DNA of 64,000 nt from Desulfosoma sp. (lineage in GTDB: Bacteria; Desulfobacterota; Syntrophobacteria; Syntrophobacterales; DSM-9756), in contig JBBFKY010000001.1 in assembly GCA_037481875.1 (NCBI GenBank), forward strand, positions 62,001 through 126,000. Reading direction: 5' to 3'. Position numbers and translations under genes: made by a program. Positions 1 to 8,536 of the stretch are shown in pieces. Below the pieces are notes generated by a model. The model made no database searches and was not told the DNA's origin. It was given only the letters and a program-made list of their open reading frames with translations. Position 1 is the first letter of the stretch. Each line of letters starts with the position of its first letter.

Positions 1-943
1 GAACTCCCTCGGCAATATCCTTGGTCGGGAAGGTGAACATGTGGACTGTGAACTCCGGAAGATCAAAGGCACCTTTCACGTAAGGCATTGCCACTCTTAT
101 CTTAGCCAGCACAGCTTCGATATCGCTCAAGGAGTTACGTGCGTAGCTACCGCCATATTGGTCGCCATCTTCGTCGGGGAAAACCCGAGACAATAGAGTG
201 GTGTCCCCCGCCGAAATGTACGCGCGGTTTTGATAATCAGCAAGCGTAGTCGCGTTTAAGCCAGAAATGTTGTACAGGTAGCCATAGGTAAGTTCCATCC
301 AACCGGCCAGAATGTTTTCAGGGCGTGCCTGGTCTCCTGTATACAGACTAAACTCGTTTTCGTTTTTCAAGTTTGTCTTGTCACTGTCTTCGAAACCGTA
401 GTACCAATCATAAATCTTAGCCTTTAGTATACCTGGCGCTCCTCCGAGCCTTTGTCGATCATCACCAGCACCGTCAGTATCGGTATCGGTAGCAGCGTTG
501 ATCACATAAACGTACCCTAGCCAATTAGTGTCGTCTTTGTCTGCAGGCTGCAGGTGAATTTTGACAGGGTTATCCGCAGAACCCCATCGGCCGTTTTCAT
601 CGTGCATACTATCGTCAAAACTGACAAGATAAACCGTCCCGCCTAAGCTCACAATGTAACCGGTCCACACATCCGCCGGGGACAGGTAAATCAAAAAATC
701 ACGAACTTCTTTACTCTTCGCCCAGGTCTTGATGACCACTTTGGCCACCGTGGATTTGGTCTCCGAGGTGTTGACAACCGTCAACTTGGTCGCGATGCCG
801 GAGTCATCCGTGTAATAGAAAGGAAAGATCAAAAGATCGCCAATGTTATTAGGGGCGATTTTCACATGGCCAGGGTCTTGGGCCAAGGCCGGAACGGCTG
901 CAAACAGAGCGGCAGCCATTAGAACTGCGATCAATCGTTTCAT
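1..943 (-). CDS. Exported protein of unknown function (C-terminus outside window)
   Basis: This frame stays open to the left edge, so at least 314 residues are visible and the C-terminus is missing. The ATG at 943 follows a strong GAGGAGG ribosome site. Residues 1-22 form a classic Sec signal peptide ending at an Ala-Leu-Ala/Gln cleavage site. The mature part is acidic and rich in Asp, Tyr, Thr and Trp, with short runs of Asp-Thr and Asp-Gly, and I see no catalytic motif. It suits a periplasmic or surface beta-rich protein. It is the last of four minus-strand genes for exported proteins, 67 nt after the preceding one. Codon use looks more AT-rich than its neighbours. I do not recognise the family. 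Confidence 0.7.
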   Translation of the reverse strand, partial: MKRLIAVLMAAALFAAVPALAQDPGHVKIAPNNIGDLLIFPFYYTDDSGIATKLTVVNTSETKSTVAKVVIKTWAKSKEVRDFLIYLSPADVWTGYIVSLGGTVYLVSFDDSMHDENGRWGSADNPVKIHLQPADKDDTNWLGYVYVINAATDTDTDGAGDDRQRLGGAPGILKAKIYDWYYGFEDSDKTNLKNENEFSLYTGDQARPENILAGWMELTYGYLYNISGLNATTLADYQNRAYISAGDTTLLSRVFPDEDGDQYGGSYARNSLSDIEAVLAKIRVAMPYVKGAFDLPEFTVHMFTFPTKDIAEGV

Positions 944-1010
944 GATTTCCTCCTCGATCAAAGTTTGAGCACATACCACATTCCAAAAAAACTATGCCGA
1001 AGTCTGCGTT

Positions 1011-1571
1011 TCAGTCAGTCTTTCCCACCTCCTTTCCTTCAGGAGTTGAGCCCGATTGCCCCGTCAAAGCGGAAGCAACCCCAAGCTCCGGAAACAAAAG
1101 ACTCGCCTTGATGGCATGGTACCACCCACTGTCCGTCTTGACCCAATAATCCATCCGTGTTGGAGAGGGCAGACCAGGTGTGGGCGTTGGGACAGCAGCC
1201 TTTAAGGGAATCTTGTAAAGGTAGGGGGACACGGCCTGAGGCTGGCCCACCTCAAAGGCCGTCACCTTTTTAGGGTCCATGGTGAATTCCATAAACTGGC
1301 CATATTTTTTTTGAATAACGAGTTGTCGCACGTAATCGGCTTCCCTTTGATAGCATTCTTCAAAGCGACCTTCCAGGGCGGCTTCCCAATACTTGGTAAA
1401 AGCCTGCCTTAACTGAGCATCAGGCCAGGCTTCCTTGTGTTTGGCTTGCTCCGAAAAGGTCAAACGATTTTTCGCTAAGGATGCCTTTCCCGGACTTGAT
1501 CCTGTGTCAGCGCATCCGTTCAAAACGAAAACACCCGCCAGCACAAACAATGCCAATCGACGACGTTTCAT
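1011..1571 (-). CDS. Putative lipoprotein of unknown function
   Basis: The protein is 186 residues. Positive residues at 2-5 are followed by a hydrophobic stretch and a lipobox (Val-Leu-Asn-Gly-Cys, Cys near residue 20), so it should be lipidated and membrane-anchored in the envelope. I prefer the ATG at 1571, preceded by AGGGTG with 9-nt spacing, over a GTG at 1583 that lacks a good ribosome site. The middle contains a compact region (WEAALEGRFEECYQ) and then a beta-rich C-terminal part that resembles small nuclear-transport-factor-like folds, but this is only an impression. It lies 13 nt downstream of the 1585-2229 gene and is probably co-transcribed with it. Confidence 0.6.
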   Translation of the reverse strand: MKRRRLALFVLAGVFVLNGCADTGSSPGKASLAKNRLTFSEQAKHKEAWPDAQLRQAFTKYWEAALEGRFEECYQREADYVRQLVIQKKYGQFMEFTMDPKKVTAFEVGQPQAVSPYLYKIPLKAAVPTPTPGLPSPTRMDYWVKTDSGWYHAIKASLLFPELGVASALTGQSGSTPEGKEVGKTD

Positions 1572-1584
1572 GAGACGCGTCACC

Positions 1585-2229
1585 CTATTTCATCGCTACT
1601 TGATAAGCAGACAGTAGGTCCTCATAAGCCCAAAGTTCCACGCGTTTCCGTAACTGCCCCCTGATAAAAGCTTCAATCTGCGGAGCCACTTGGTCAAAAG
1701 GCAAAAGGTCGGATTCTTCGATCAAGGGCCGAGGCTGCGTCTCCCATTTTTTATCCGTTGGATCCTTGAGGTAACGTTCAGGAAAGGCACGGTAGTAAGA
1801 CAGGACGGCCTCGGGTTCCAGCTTCAGGTTTTTCAATCGGTGTTCCAGATAGATATTGGCCAAAGCCAAACGCCTGGGCACAGGATCCTCAGGAAGTGCT
1901 TCAGTTTCGGAAACCAAACCGAGCCTTTCCGCTTCTTTGGCAAAAAGAAAGGTCTGCACCGTGTATCGACGGTATTCCTTTTCCGTAGTGTCAAAGATGG
2001 TGTAAGTCTTGAAAAAGTCGATAAGTTCTTGTACATCCTTTTCCGTGACACGAAAACCGTGCTTGCCTTCCGCTATGACCGTAGGTTCTGATGAAGAGCC
2101 CTGGGGTGAAGCCGTCGAAGGATCCGATGCCCATACAGAGACGGAAAAGCCCAAGCTTATAAGTATCACCACAGGTAACGCAACGAAGAGAGAATGTGGC
2201 ACGAAAGTGCGTGTCAGCCTTAGACTCAT
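1585..2229 (-). CDS. Exported protein with SurA-N-like helical region
   Basis: A 214-residue product with an N-terminal signal peptide (hydrophobic core about residues 14-33, cleavage near Val-Trp-Ala-Ser). After a Ser/Pro-rich linker the body is mostly helical and charged. The pattern GFRVTEKDVQELIDF, then FAKEAERLGL and later LPFDQVAPQIEAF, is like the chaperone part of periplasmic SurA/PpiC-type foldases. No parvulin isomerase domain follows, so it would be at most a chaperone-like remnant. An AGGA ribosome site precedes the ATG at 2229. It sits 45 nt downstream of the CAP-domain gene and 13 nt upstream of the lipoprotein gene, which argues for one operon of envelope proteins. Function is not known. 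Confidence 0.55.
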   Translation of the reverse strand: MSLRLTRTFVPHSLFVALPVVILISLGFSVSVWASDPSTASPQGSSSEPTVIAEGKHGFRVTEKDVQELIDFFKTYTIFDTTEKEYRRYTVQTFLFAKEAERLGLVSETEALPEDPVPRRLALANIYLEHRLKNLKLEPEAVLSYYRAFPERYLKDPTDKKWETQPRPLIEESDLLPFDQVAPQIEAFIRGQLRKRVELWAYEDLLSAYQVAMK

Positions 2230-2274
2230 GAAGTTTTTCCTAGCTCATTAAACGATCATAAAAGCAAAACTGTC

Positions 2275-3726
2275 CTATTCATCGGCTTGGTCTAATACCA
2301 CTTCCACAAAGCCACCGTCAAGTCCAAGGGGAAGCGGATATCTCAAAAGTTCGCGCCCCGCCGCATCCACCACAACCAGTTCATAAGGAGTAAAAGGGGG
2401 GTACAAAAATCCCTGGGTCAAGAGAGAAAATCCGCCGGTCACATCCACCAAGGCGGCAGCCTTCACTTCTTGCGAAGTCACGGAAACAAGACGGACTTCC
2501 TGAACATTCATATGAAGATCCTGCGAGACCCCGACAAGCGAAACACTTCCCGCAAGCCGGGATTCCATGGACCACATTTCGGGTCGGGAGGCCGTAAGAA
2601 GAACCGCATCGAGAAAGAGGGTACCATCCTGAGCGGTGTGAAGGAAAAGATGCAGAGCCCCTCCGATGGGCCAAGGCGAAAGGGCGTAGGGTCCGCCTTG
2701 GTTCACCCAGCGCTGCGCTTCTTCCGTAACAATGGCTTGCCAGAGGGCCGCTGTGAGATGCTCAAGTCCCATCGAAACATCCAGAGGGACCGAGACGTGA
2801 AAGGCGGGAAACTGGGGCAGCCAGGCCGATGATTCTGCTTCCGTCGGCCGAGGCACTGTGCCCTCGGAAGATTGTGTCCCCATGCCCAAGACCCATGCCG
2901 CTTCATACAGCTTGGAATCCCATACCAGGACAGGCACAGGTTCCAGATTCCACGGGGCCGAAGTGCCCGTGTAGGCCGAAAGCAGCACAGGGAAAAGCCC
3001 GGTTCCAGGATTTTGCCTCCAGCGGTTGAGTTCCTTGAAAAGGTGGAGCTCTAAAGAATGCAGCACATTGGCCCCGGAGACCATGACAAGAACGTAAGCG
3101 TTGTGCGTTACACCGTGCAGTGTGACCTTGGCGGCTCCACAGGACAGCCCCACTTCTCGCACGTGAGGGTTTAAAAGCACCGTGCGGCGAAGTTCCAGGG
3201 TTGAAAGTTCCCTGTTGAGAATATCTCGAAACAGAGCTTCCGCCGCCACTTCCGGCTGAACAAAATTGCGGAAGATCAAGGCCGTGACGATTTCTCCTTT
3301 TTCTACCGCCGCATAGCCGTGTTCGGCCAATCGATCCGAAAGGGGAGCGATTTCAAAGGACACCGCCCCGGCTTCCGCTTGAGAGACAAGCGCCTGAAGC
3401 GTGTCTTCAGCCGTGCGGGTCAGCGCCTCGTTCAGAACAAGCCTGGGGATACCGCGAACAGCCAAGGTCTGAAACACAGGTAAGGACTGGAGAGGAAAAG
3501 AAGTTTCCGGAAAAAGGGCCGCCAAAACCTGTGCCGGCTGAGATCGAAGCGCCTGGGTCAGTTCCAGAAACCGTGCTTCCAGTTCCGGGACGGAGCCGGC
3601 CTGTGCCGATGGTGAAGAAACCCAGAAGGCAAAGACCAGCAGCAGAAACGCAACGGAGCGCCGTTTCTTAGGGCGTCTCGCGCCTTGAGGGCCGGAGTGT
3701 GTAAGGGAATTGTGAAGGTGAATCAT
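2275..3726 (-). CDS. Exported protein with two CAP/SCP-like domains
   Basis: Translation from the ATG at 3726 (AAGGGAAG upstream) gives 483 residues; a longer open frame to 3897 runs back into repeat DNA and is unlikely. Residues 25-45 are a signal peptide ending at Ala-Gln-Ala. Two segments look like CAP (cysteine-rich secretory/SCP) domains. The first begins with a helix ending in Arg-Ser-Gln-Pro and later carries LNPHVREVGLSC, the usual CAP core strand. The second begins LNRWRQNPG, a typical bacterial CAP start. The canonical CAP His/Glu set is not complete. The last 120 residues are beta-rich and resemble a carboxypeptidase-regulatory-like fold. It heads a group of four exported-protein genes. 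The CAP assignment is moderate and the role unknown. Confidence 0.55.
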   Translation of the reverse strand: MIHLHNSLTHSGPQGARRPKKRRSVAFLLLVFAFWVSSPSAQAGSVPELEARFLELTQALRSQPAQVLAALFPETSFPLQSLPVFQTLAVRGIPRLVLNEALTRTAEDTLQALVSQAEAGAVSFEIAPLSDRLAEHGYAAVEKGEIVTALIFRNFVQPEVAAEALFRDILNRELSTLELRRTVLLNPHVREVGLSCGAAKVTLHGVTHNAYVLVMVSGANVLHSLELHLFKELNRWRQNPGTGLFPVLLSAYTGTSAPWNLEPVPVLVWDSKLYEAAWVLGMGTQSSEGTVPRPTEAESSAWLPQFPAFHVSVPLDVSMGLEHLTAALWQAIVTEEAQRWVNQGGPYALSPWPIGGALHLFLHTAQDGTLFLDAVLLTASRPEMWSMESRLAGSVSLVGVSQDLHMNVQEVRLVSVTSQEVKAAALVDVTGGFSLLTQGFLYPPFTPYELVVVDAAGRELLRYPLPLGLDGGFVEVVLDQADE

Positions 3727-3841
3727 GGTCTTCCCTTTATGAGTCCATAGGCATGCGTTGACATTCGGTGCCTTTTGACCGAGCCAAGCGTAGAATGTGA
3801 GAGCACAAATCGGGCCAAGGCGAGTGGAGCCCGGTTTCTTT

Positions 3842-4110
3842 GGGCGGACACACGGGTCCGTCCCTACGAGGTAATGACCGTAACCAGTCCGCCCCAACGA
3901 GGAAACGACCGCGCCTGGTGACTGGGCCGCAACATCGGTCGGCCCTTACGAGGAAACGACCGGTGGCGTTGGAGAGGCGACCGATGTGTCCGCCCTAAAA
4001 AAAAAGAATCGCGGGTGGAAGGGCGTTGGGGGCCGCAACATCGGTCGACTCCAACGAGGAAACCACCTGTAGAAGTGCAGGGGCGGGCTCATCTGTCCGC
4101 CCCTACGCGC
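3842..4110. repeat. Cluster of five to six imperfect GGGCGGACA palindromic repeats
   Basis: The gene-free stretch 3727-4364 is largely made of units whose core is a short inverted repeat, GGGCGGACA...TGTCCGCCC or degraded forms, followed by CTACGAGGAAACGACC. Units begin near 3842, 3881, 3924, 3970, 4029 and 4080. Several read GCAACATCGGTCG instead of the full palindrome, so copies have diverged. The same core recurs singly at 18543-18570, 40866-40891 and 40994-41015. No open frame here looks coding; 3946-4368 and its neighbours are repeat-derived. The cluster separates the exported-protein genes from the TPR/TonB operon. Confidence 0.75.
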
Positions 4111-4364
4111 GTCATGGACCGGGCAGGGATGGGGCCTGATACAAATTTCTCTTTTCGGGAAAAGGGGTTGGCCGCCTTTGGTCATATCTGACCAACCCAT
4201 GGTTACATGTGACCAAAGGCATGCCGCGAATGACCTCCACAGTGCCTTGCCGGCGAATGCAGGCTTTTCTACCCCCCCCCGCCCCGTAAAACTGGTCGGA
4301 AGGCCCGGGTTCCCGAGAAAGGCATCGGCCTGCGGCACCATTTCCCGGAAGCGAAAGGGCTCGT

Positions 4365-6473
4365 TCAAGGCGCTGCCGACAGACGTTTCCGTAGTGCCAA
4401 AGCCTCAGGGTTTTTGGGGGAAAGACGCAGCGCTTCTTCCAAAGCGGATCGTGCTGCATCGTAACGGCCGAGCCTTGACAAGAAATCCGCCTTGATCACC
4501 CACAAGGGTACGGAACGAGGCGTTCGCGCCAGCGCCGCTCCCACAACCTTCAGGGCTTCGTCGCCTCGATGGTTTTCCAAATGAATGAAAGCCAGATTAT
4601 AGACGGCATCCACGGCATTCGGGTGGGTTTCGATGTAGGATGAGAGAATCTTTACGGCTTGGTCCGGCTGTTTTTGTTCCACGAAAAGGTTGGCGAGATT
4701 GAGCGCCGCCTTTTCTAGGTCGGGATCGGCCTTCAGGGCCCGTTCGTAATAAGACTGAGCCGACTCGTACAGACGCATTTTGTGATACGCCAAGGCAATG
4801 TTGTAAAGGGACTTTGGGTTTTCGGGACGAAGCGCCAGGCTTTGCTGAAGGGCTGGAAGGGCTTCCCCCACCAGACCTTGACGTGCCAAAGCCAACCCTA
4901 AGTTAAGCTGAGCATCAAAGCTCATAGGGTTGAGCTGGAGGGCGACTTGAAAGGCCTTCCGGGCTTCCGCATGGTTTCCTGAATCCATGAAAGCTTTTCC
5001 GAGATTGTTATAAGCTCGGGCATTGGAAGGGTTACACCGCACAGCTTCGTGCCACAAGGCCACCGGGTTTTGCCAGACACGGTTTCTCAGATGGGTAGCC
5101 GTGCCAAGAGCCAGGATCACTGTCGCCGTAACGAGGATGCCGGTGGTTCGATGACGTTTCAGAATCCAGAAAAGCACCAGGGACACCACCCAGCCGAAAG
5201 CCACGGAAGGAAGATACAGCCGATGCTCAAAGAGGGCGTCTCGAATGGGAAAAAGGGTGGATTCCACAGACAAGGCGACGAAAAACCAACCTACGGCAAG
5301 ACTGAACAGAGGATTTCGGCGTAAGCTGAAAAATCCTGCGCCCATAAGGGTCAAAAGCGCCGCAGCGGCAAAGGGCGTCCATCCGGAGAAGAAAGAAGAC
5401 GTAAAAGGGTACGCATAGTCCAGACACTGGCGGACCGGAAGCATAAGCAACCCCAGGTAGATGCAGAGCACTCGAAGCTGTGTGACGGCATAGGTCCAAC
5501 GATCCACCACCTGGGTTTCCCGTGTGGCACGATCCACATCTTCCATAAGGGCTCCAAAATCACGCCACGTGGAGATCCCCCCTATGGCGTAAAGCACAAA
5601 GCCGGCAAAAAGCAGAAGAAGTGGAAGGGCCGTCAAGGCTTTTCGAGCCCATCCGCGCCAAGAACGGTCAAAGACCACATATTCCACAAGAAGCATCATC
5701 ACAGGAAGGCTGGCACTGTTTTGCTTGCTCAGGAAAGCCGACAGGGCGCAGAGGGCGCACAGACCGAACAATAGAAAGGAAACCGCAAATCGTGACTGGT
5801 GAAGTCGCGACGTGGTGACGTCGTGAAGCTGGAAAGAGGAAGGAGCGGCGTGGGATGGAAGGATGCCAGAAGAGCGTTGGAAAGGCGTGGGGGAAATTTG
5901 TGAGCCGGACCAAACCAGACGCCCCTGAAGGAAAAACAGAATGGAAGCCAGATAAAACATGGCGGCCATGGAGGTGTATCTCTGCGAAATATAGGTCACG
6001 GCCTGGGTTTGGATGGGATGACAGGCGAAAACAAGGGCCGTGACCAGAGCAAAGACTTCTGAAGGTAGGTTTTCCGTAGGAGTCCGGTTTCTTCGTTGTT
6101 TCAGGGCCGAAAGAAGGGTCAAGGTAAGAGCGTAGACCAGGAGCGCATTGACGGCATGCACGGCCGTGTTGATCAGATGATAGCCGAAGACGCTTTGTCC
6201 CCCTAGAGTATGGTTCAGGGCGAAGGTAAGATCCACGAGCACTCGAGGTTGGCGAAACGGGGCGTGTGAGAGCCAACGGAAGGGTTCTTGGATTCGAGGA
6301 TTGTCCACGATGGAATGGTAGTCGTCAAAAACGAAGGGTACATGAAAAGAATTGGCGTAACAAAGGAGTACAGCGGCGATGAGCAACGCCGGAAACATAA
6401 AGAGACGTCGCCATGGAAGAGCATCCTTGAAACGGGCTGCAGAGGTCGAAAGTTTGGTCTCACTGCGCGTCAT
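4365..6473 (-). CDS. TPR-repeat membrane protein, TMTC/GT-C glycosyltransferase-like
   Basis: A 702-residue polytopic membrane protein. After a short cytoplasmic tail, a first membrane segment (about 24-42) leads into NSFHVPFVFDD (41-51), the acidic motif in the first extracytoplasmic loop of GT-C enzymes of the TMTC/O-mannosyltransferase type. About ten further hydrophobic segments run to roughly residue 450. Residues 470-700 contain five or six TPR repeats with the Leu-Gly-Ala-Pro pattern, ending in Leu-Ser-Pro-Lys-Asn-Pro-Glu. Such proteins are thought to glycosylate or organise exported proteins; here this is inference. The ATG at 6473 overlaps the end region of the TonB receptor gene (stop at 6476); a GTG at 6482 is an alternative start. 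It is the last gene of the operon beginning at 12277. Confidence 0.75.
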   Translation of the reverse strand: MTRSETKLSTSAARFKDALPWRRLFMFPALLIAAVLLCYANSFHVPFVFDDYHSIVDNPRIQEPFRWLSHAPFRQPRVLVDLTFALNHTLGGQSVFGYHLINTAVHAVNALLVYALTLTLLSALKQRRNRTPTENLPSEVFALVTALVFACHPIQTQAVTYISQRYTSMAAMFYLASILFFLQGRLVWSGSQISPTPFQRSSGILPSHAAPSSFQLHDVTTSRLHQSRFAVSFLLFGLCALCALSAFLSKQNSASLPVMMLLVEYVVFDRSWRGWARKALTALPLLLLFAGFVLYAIGGISTWRDFGALMEDVDRATRETQVVDRWTYAVTQLRVLCIYLGLLMLPVRQCLDYAYPFTSSFFSGWTPFAAAALLTLMGAGFFSLRRNPLFSLAVGWFFVALSVESTLFPIRDALFEHRLYLPSVAFGWVVSLVLFWILKRHRTTGILVTATVILALGTATHLRNRVWQNPVALWHEAVRCNPSNARAYNNLGKAFMDSGNHAEARKAFQVALQLNPMSFDAQLNLGLALARQGLVGEALPALQQSLALRPENPKSLYNIALAYHKMRLYESAQSYYERALKADPDLEKAALNLANLFVEQKQPDQAVKILSSYIETHPNAVDAVYNLAFIHLENHRGDEALKVVGAALARTPRSVPLWVIKADFLSRLGRYDAARSALEEALRLSPKNPEALALRKRLSAAP

Positions 6474-6475
6474 AG

Positions 6476-8536
6476 CTACCACCGATAACGAAGTTGAAGG
6501 TGAAAGGTAAAGGGAGAACCATCGATCATGCTGTAAGTGCCTGGAATTTCGTAGTCTCGGTCCAAAGCGTTGGTGACCGCGGCTGTCAAATCCAGCTTGG
6601 GGAAAAGGCAGTCTTTGTAGACGGTGTCCAGATCCAGAAGCCAGACTTCAGGGGCCGTCTCCTTGACGAGACCTCTGGGGTAACTCAGGGAGGTTTCCGA
6701 AAAATACCTGAGCCGAATCCGCCCGAAGAGCCTTTTGGTAGGGGTCCATGAAAGTCCTATGTTTCCAAACGTCTTAGGGCCTGCATCAAAAGGATAAGTA
6801 AGGTCCACAACCGTTTCTTCCTGTTCACCGCCGGGGCCGAGAATCGTGAATTCCGTGTATCGGTAGGTTTCATCCGGTCCGTGATGGGTGAGAGCCGTCA
6901 GATGGCCGAAGACGGCGAGTGTCCTGGTCAGGTCCCAACGAGCGGAAGCTTCCAGCCCCCAAAATTCTTGTTCATTGGGCAGTGAAACCCCCGCGAAGGG
7001 ATCTTCCATAACGTGATCGGAAATTTTGGTATAAAATCCGGTCAGTTCCGCGCTGAATCGATCGTGAGGACGCCAGGCTGCGTTCACGGAAAAATGACGT
7101 GCTTTTTCCAACTTTTCCCTTGAAGGTTCTTGGGCGTATTGGCGACCGTAAGGGGCTCGAAACGCCGTTCCGTAAAGGAATTTCATGGTGAAAACATTCG
7201 AAGGATGCCACACCAGGCCGAAGCTCGTGTTCAGACTGTCTTCGTATTCGTTATGAAGGTCGAACCGCAGTCCCGCCACGGCATCCCACGAGCGGGTTTT
7301 GTGCAGGTATTGTACAAAGGCCGAGCCCATGGAATGTTCAAAGTCCTTGAAGGCGTAATCGGGAAGAAAGGCCGTATTTTCCGGCTTGAGAAAATCCGGA
7401 AAGTAATTTTTCCAGATAAGCGCGTCTTCCACTCGCGTGTTCTTGAAAGAAACGCCCGTTGTCATGAGCCCTCGGCCGGTCCATAGGGACCGTTCCAGCA
7501 GGGCTTCCGTGTAAAAGGTGTCTTCACGCTGAGAAAAACGCCGATCGATGATCCGTGTTTCGGGAGCCAGGTTCAGGTAGTAGGCGGAAGCCTTTACGGA
7601 AGTTTCCAAATTCAACGGTTTTTGATAGTCCGCTTGGATGCGGCCGATGTCGGTATGCCTTTCTTCCAGCCAGGAAAGGCCGCGATCGGAGCTGGACAGA
7701 AGGTACGGGGTGCGGCTTTGAGCCAACCTTCCCGAAAGGGTCAGGGCGTTTCCCAGGGTCATGTTCCCGGAAAAATCAAAGTTTTTCAGGGAATCCGAAG
7801 TTTCGGTCCCGTAACGTTCGAAAGGGGCTACAGGGGTGTCTTTTGGGCCGTCCCAAAACCGCACCACGGACGCTCGACCCTTTTGAACATCGCTTTCACC
7901 CACGGTCAAAGACCCGAAACCCGACCAGTTGGCACCGCATTCTCCCAGATTCACGTAAGCCTGTCGGCTTTCTTCTCCGGCACTGAAGAGAAGGCCCGTT
8001 TCCACGCCTTGAAAGTCTTTGCCCGTAAGGGGCACCAGGTTGACGACACCGGAAAAAGCATCAAGTCCCCACAAAACCGAGGCGGCTCCCCTTATAATTT
8101 CGATTCTTTTGACGCCCGCCAGGGAAAGGTCCTGGTCCAGCTGATGAAAATTTTTGGAAGCTTCCGAACGCAAAGGGACGGCATTTTCAAGAAAGAGCGT
8201 GCTTTCGGGAATGCCTCGAAGATACGGCCGGGTTCCGTATTCCTTGGAAGCCATGAAAAATCCAGGCTGGTAAGCCAGAACACGGCTAAGTGTGGTGTCT
8301 CCGCGGTCCCAGAAATCGTTTCGGGTCAAAACCTGAGCGACGGCGGGAGCCTTGGCGGCGCTTTCTTCTCGACGCGTAGCCAGCGTGAGCACGTCTGTGT
8401 CTTCACCCAGGAACAAAAGGCTTGTGCCGTCGTCCCATGGAGCCGAAAGCGTTTCGGCACCATAAGCCGAAGTCACTCCAAAGGCGGCCTGCCATAGCCA
8501 GCAGAGGAAGAGGAACCATCGGTATTTATGTTTCAT
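6476..8536 (-). CDS. TonB-dependent outer-membrane receptor
   Basis: A 686-residue protein with a signal peptide (about 1-26, cleavage after Ala-Tyr-Gly-Ala). It has a plug domain from about 55 to 175 (QVLTRNDFWDRGDTTLSRVL, then RIEIIRGAASVLWGLDAFSGVVNL, the conserved plug end) and a large beta-barrel to the C-terminal Tyr-Arg-Trp. The terminal aromatic residue is the usual outer-membrane insertion signal. The sequence LATRREESAAKAP near residue 52 may be a TonB-box-like or linker element. It overlaps the response regulator gene by 4 bp, so expression is probably coupled to the two-component system upstream. The substrate cannot be read from sequence; cobalamin, siderophore or a small organic ligand are all possible. 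No cobalamin riboswitch was seen nearby. Confidence 0.9.
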   Translation of the reverse strand: MKHKYRWFLFLCWLWQAAFGVTSAYGAETLSAPWDDGTSLLFLGEDTDVLTLATRREESAAKAPAVAQVLTRNDFWDRGDTTLSRVLAYQPGFFMASKEYGTRPYLRGIPESTLFLENAVPLRSEASKNFHQLDQDLSLAGVKRIEIIRGAASVLWGLDAFSGVVNLVPLTGKDFQGVETGLLFSAGEESRQAYVNLGECGANWSGFGSLTVGESDVQKGRASVVRFWDGPKDTPVAPFERYGTETSDSLKNFDFSGNMTLGNALTLSGRLAQSRTPYLLSSSDRGLSWLEERHTDIGRIQADYQKPLNLETSVKASAYYLNLAPETRIIDRRFSQREDTFYTEALLERSLWTGRGLMTTGVSFKNTRVEDALIWKNYFPDFLKPENTAFLPDYAFKDFEHSMGSAFVQYLHKTRSWDAVAGLRFDLHNEYEDSLNTSFGLVWHPSNVFTMKFLYGTAFRAPYGRQYAQEPSREKLEKARHFSVNAAWRPHDRFSAELTGFYTKISDHVMEDPFAGVSLPNEQEFWGLEASARWDLTRTLAVFGHLTALTHHGPDETYRYTEFTILGPGGEQEETVVDLTYPFDAGPKTFGNIGLSWTPTKRLFGRIRLRYFSETSLSYPRGLVKETAPEVWLLDLDTVYKDCLFPKLDLTAAVTNALDRDYEIPGTYSMIDGSPFTFHLQLRYRW

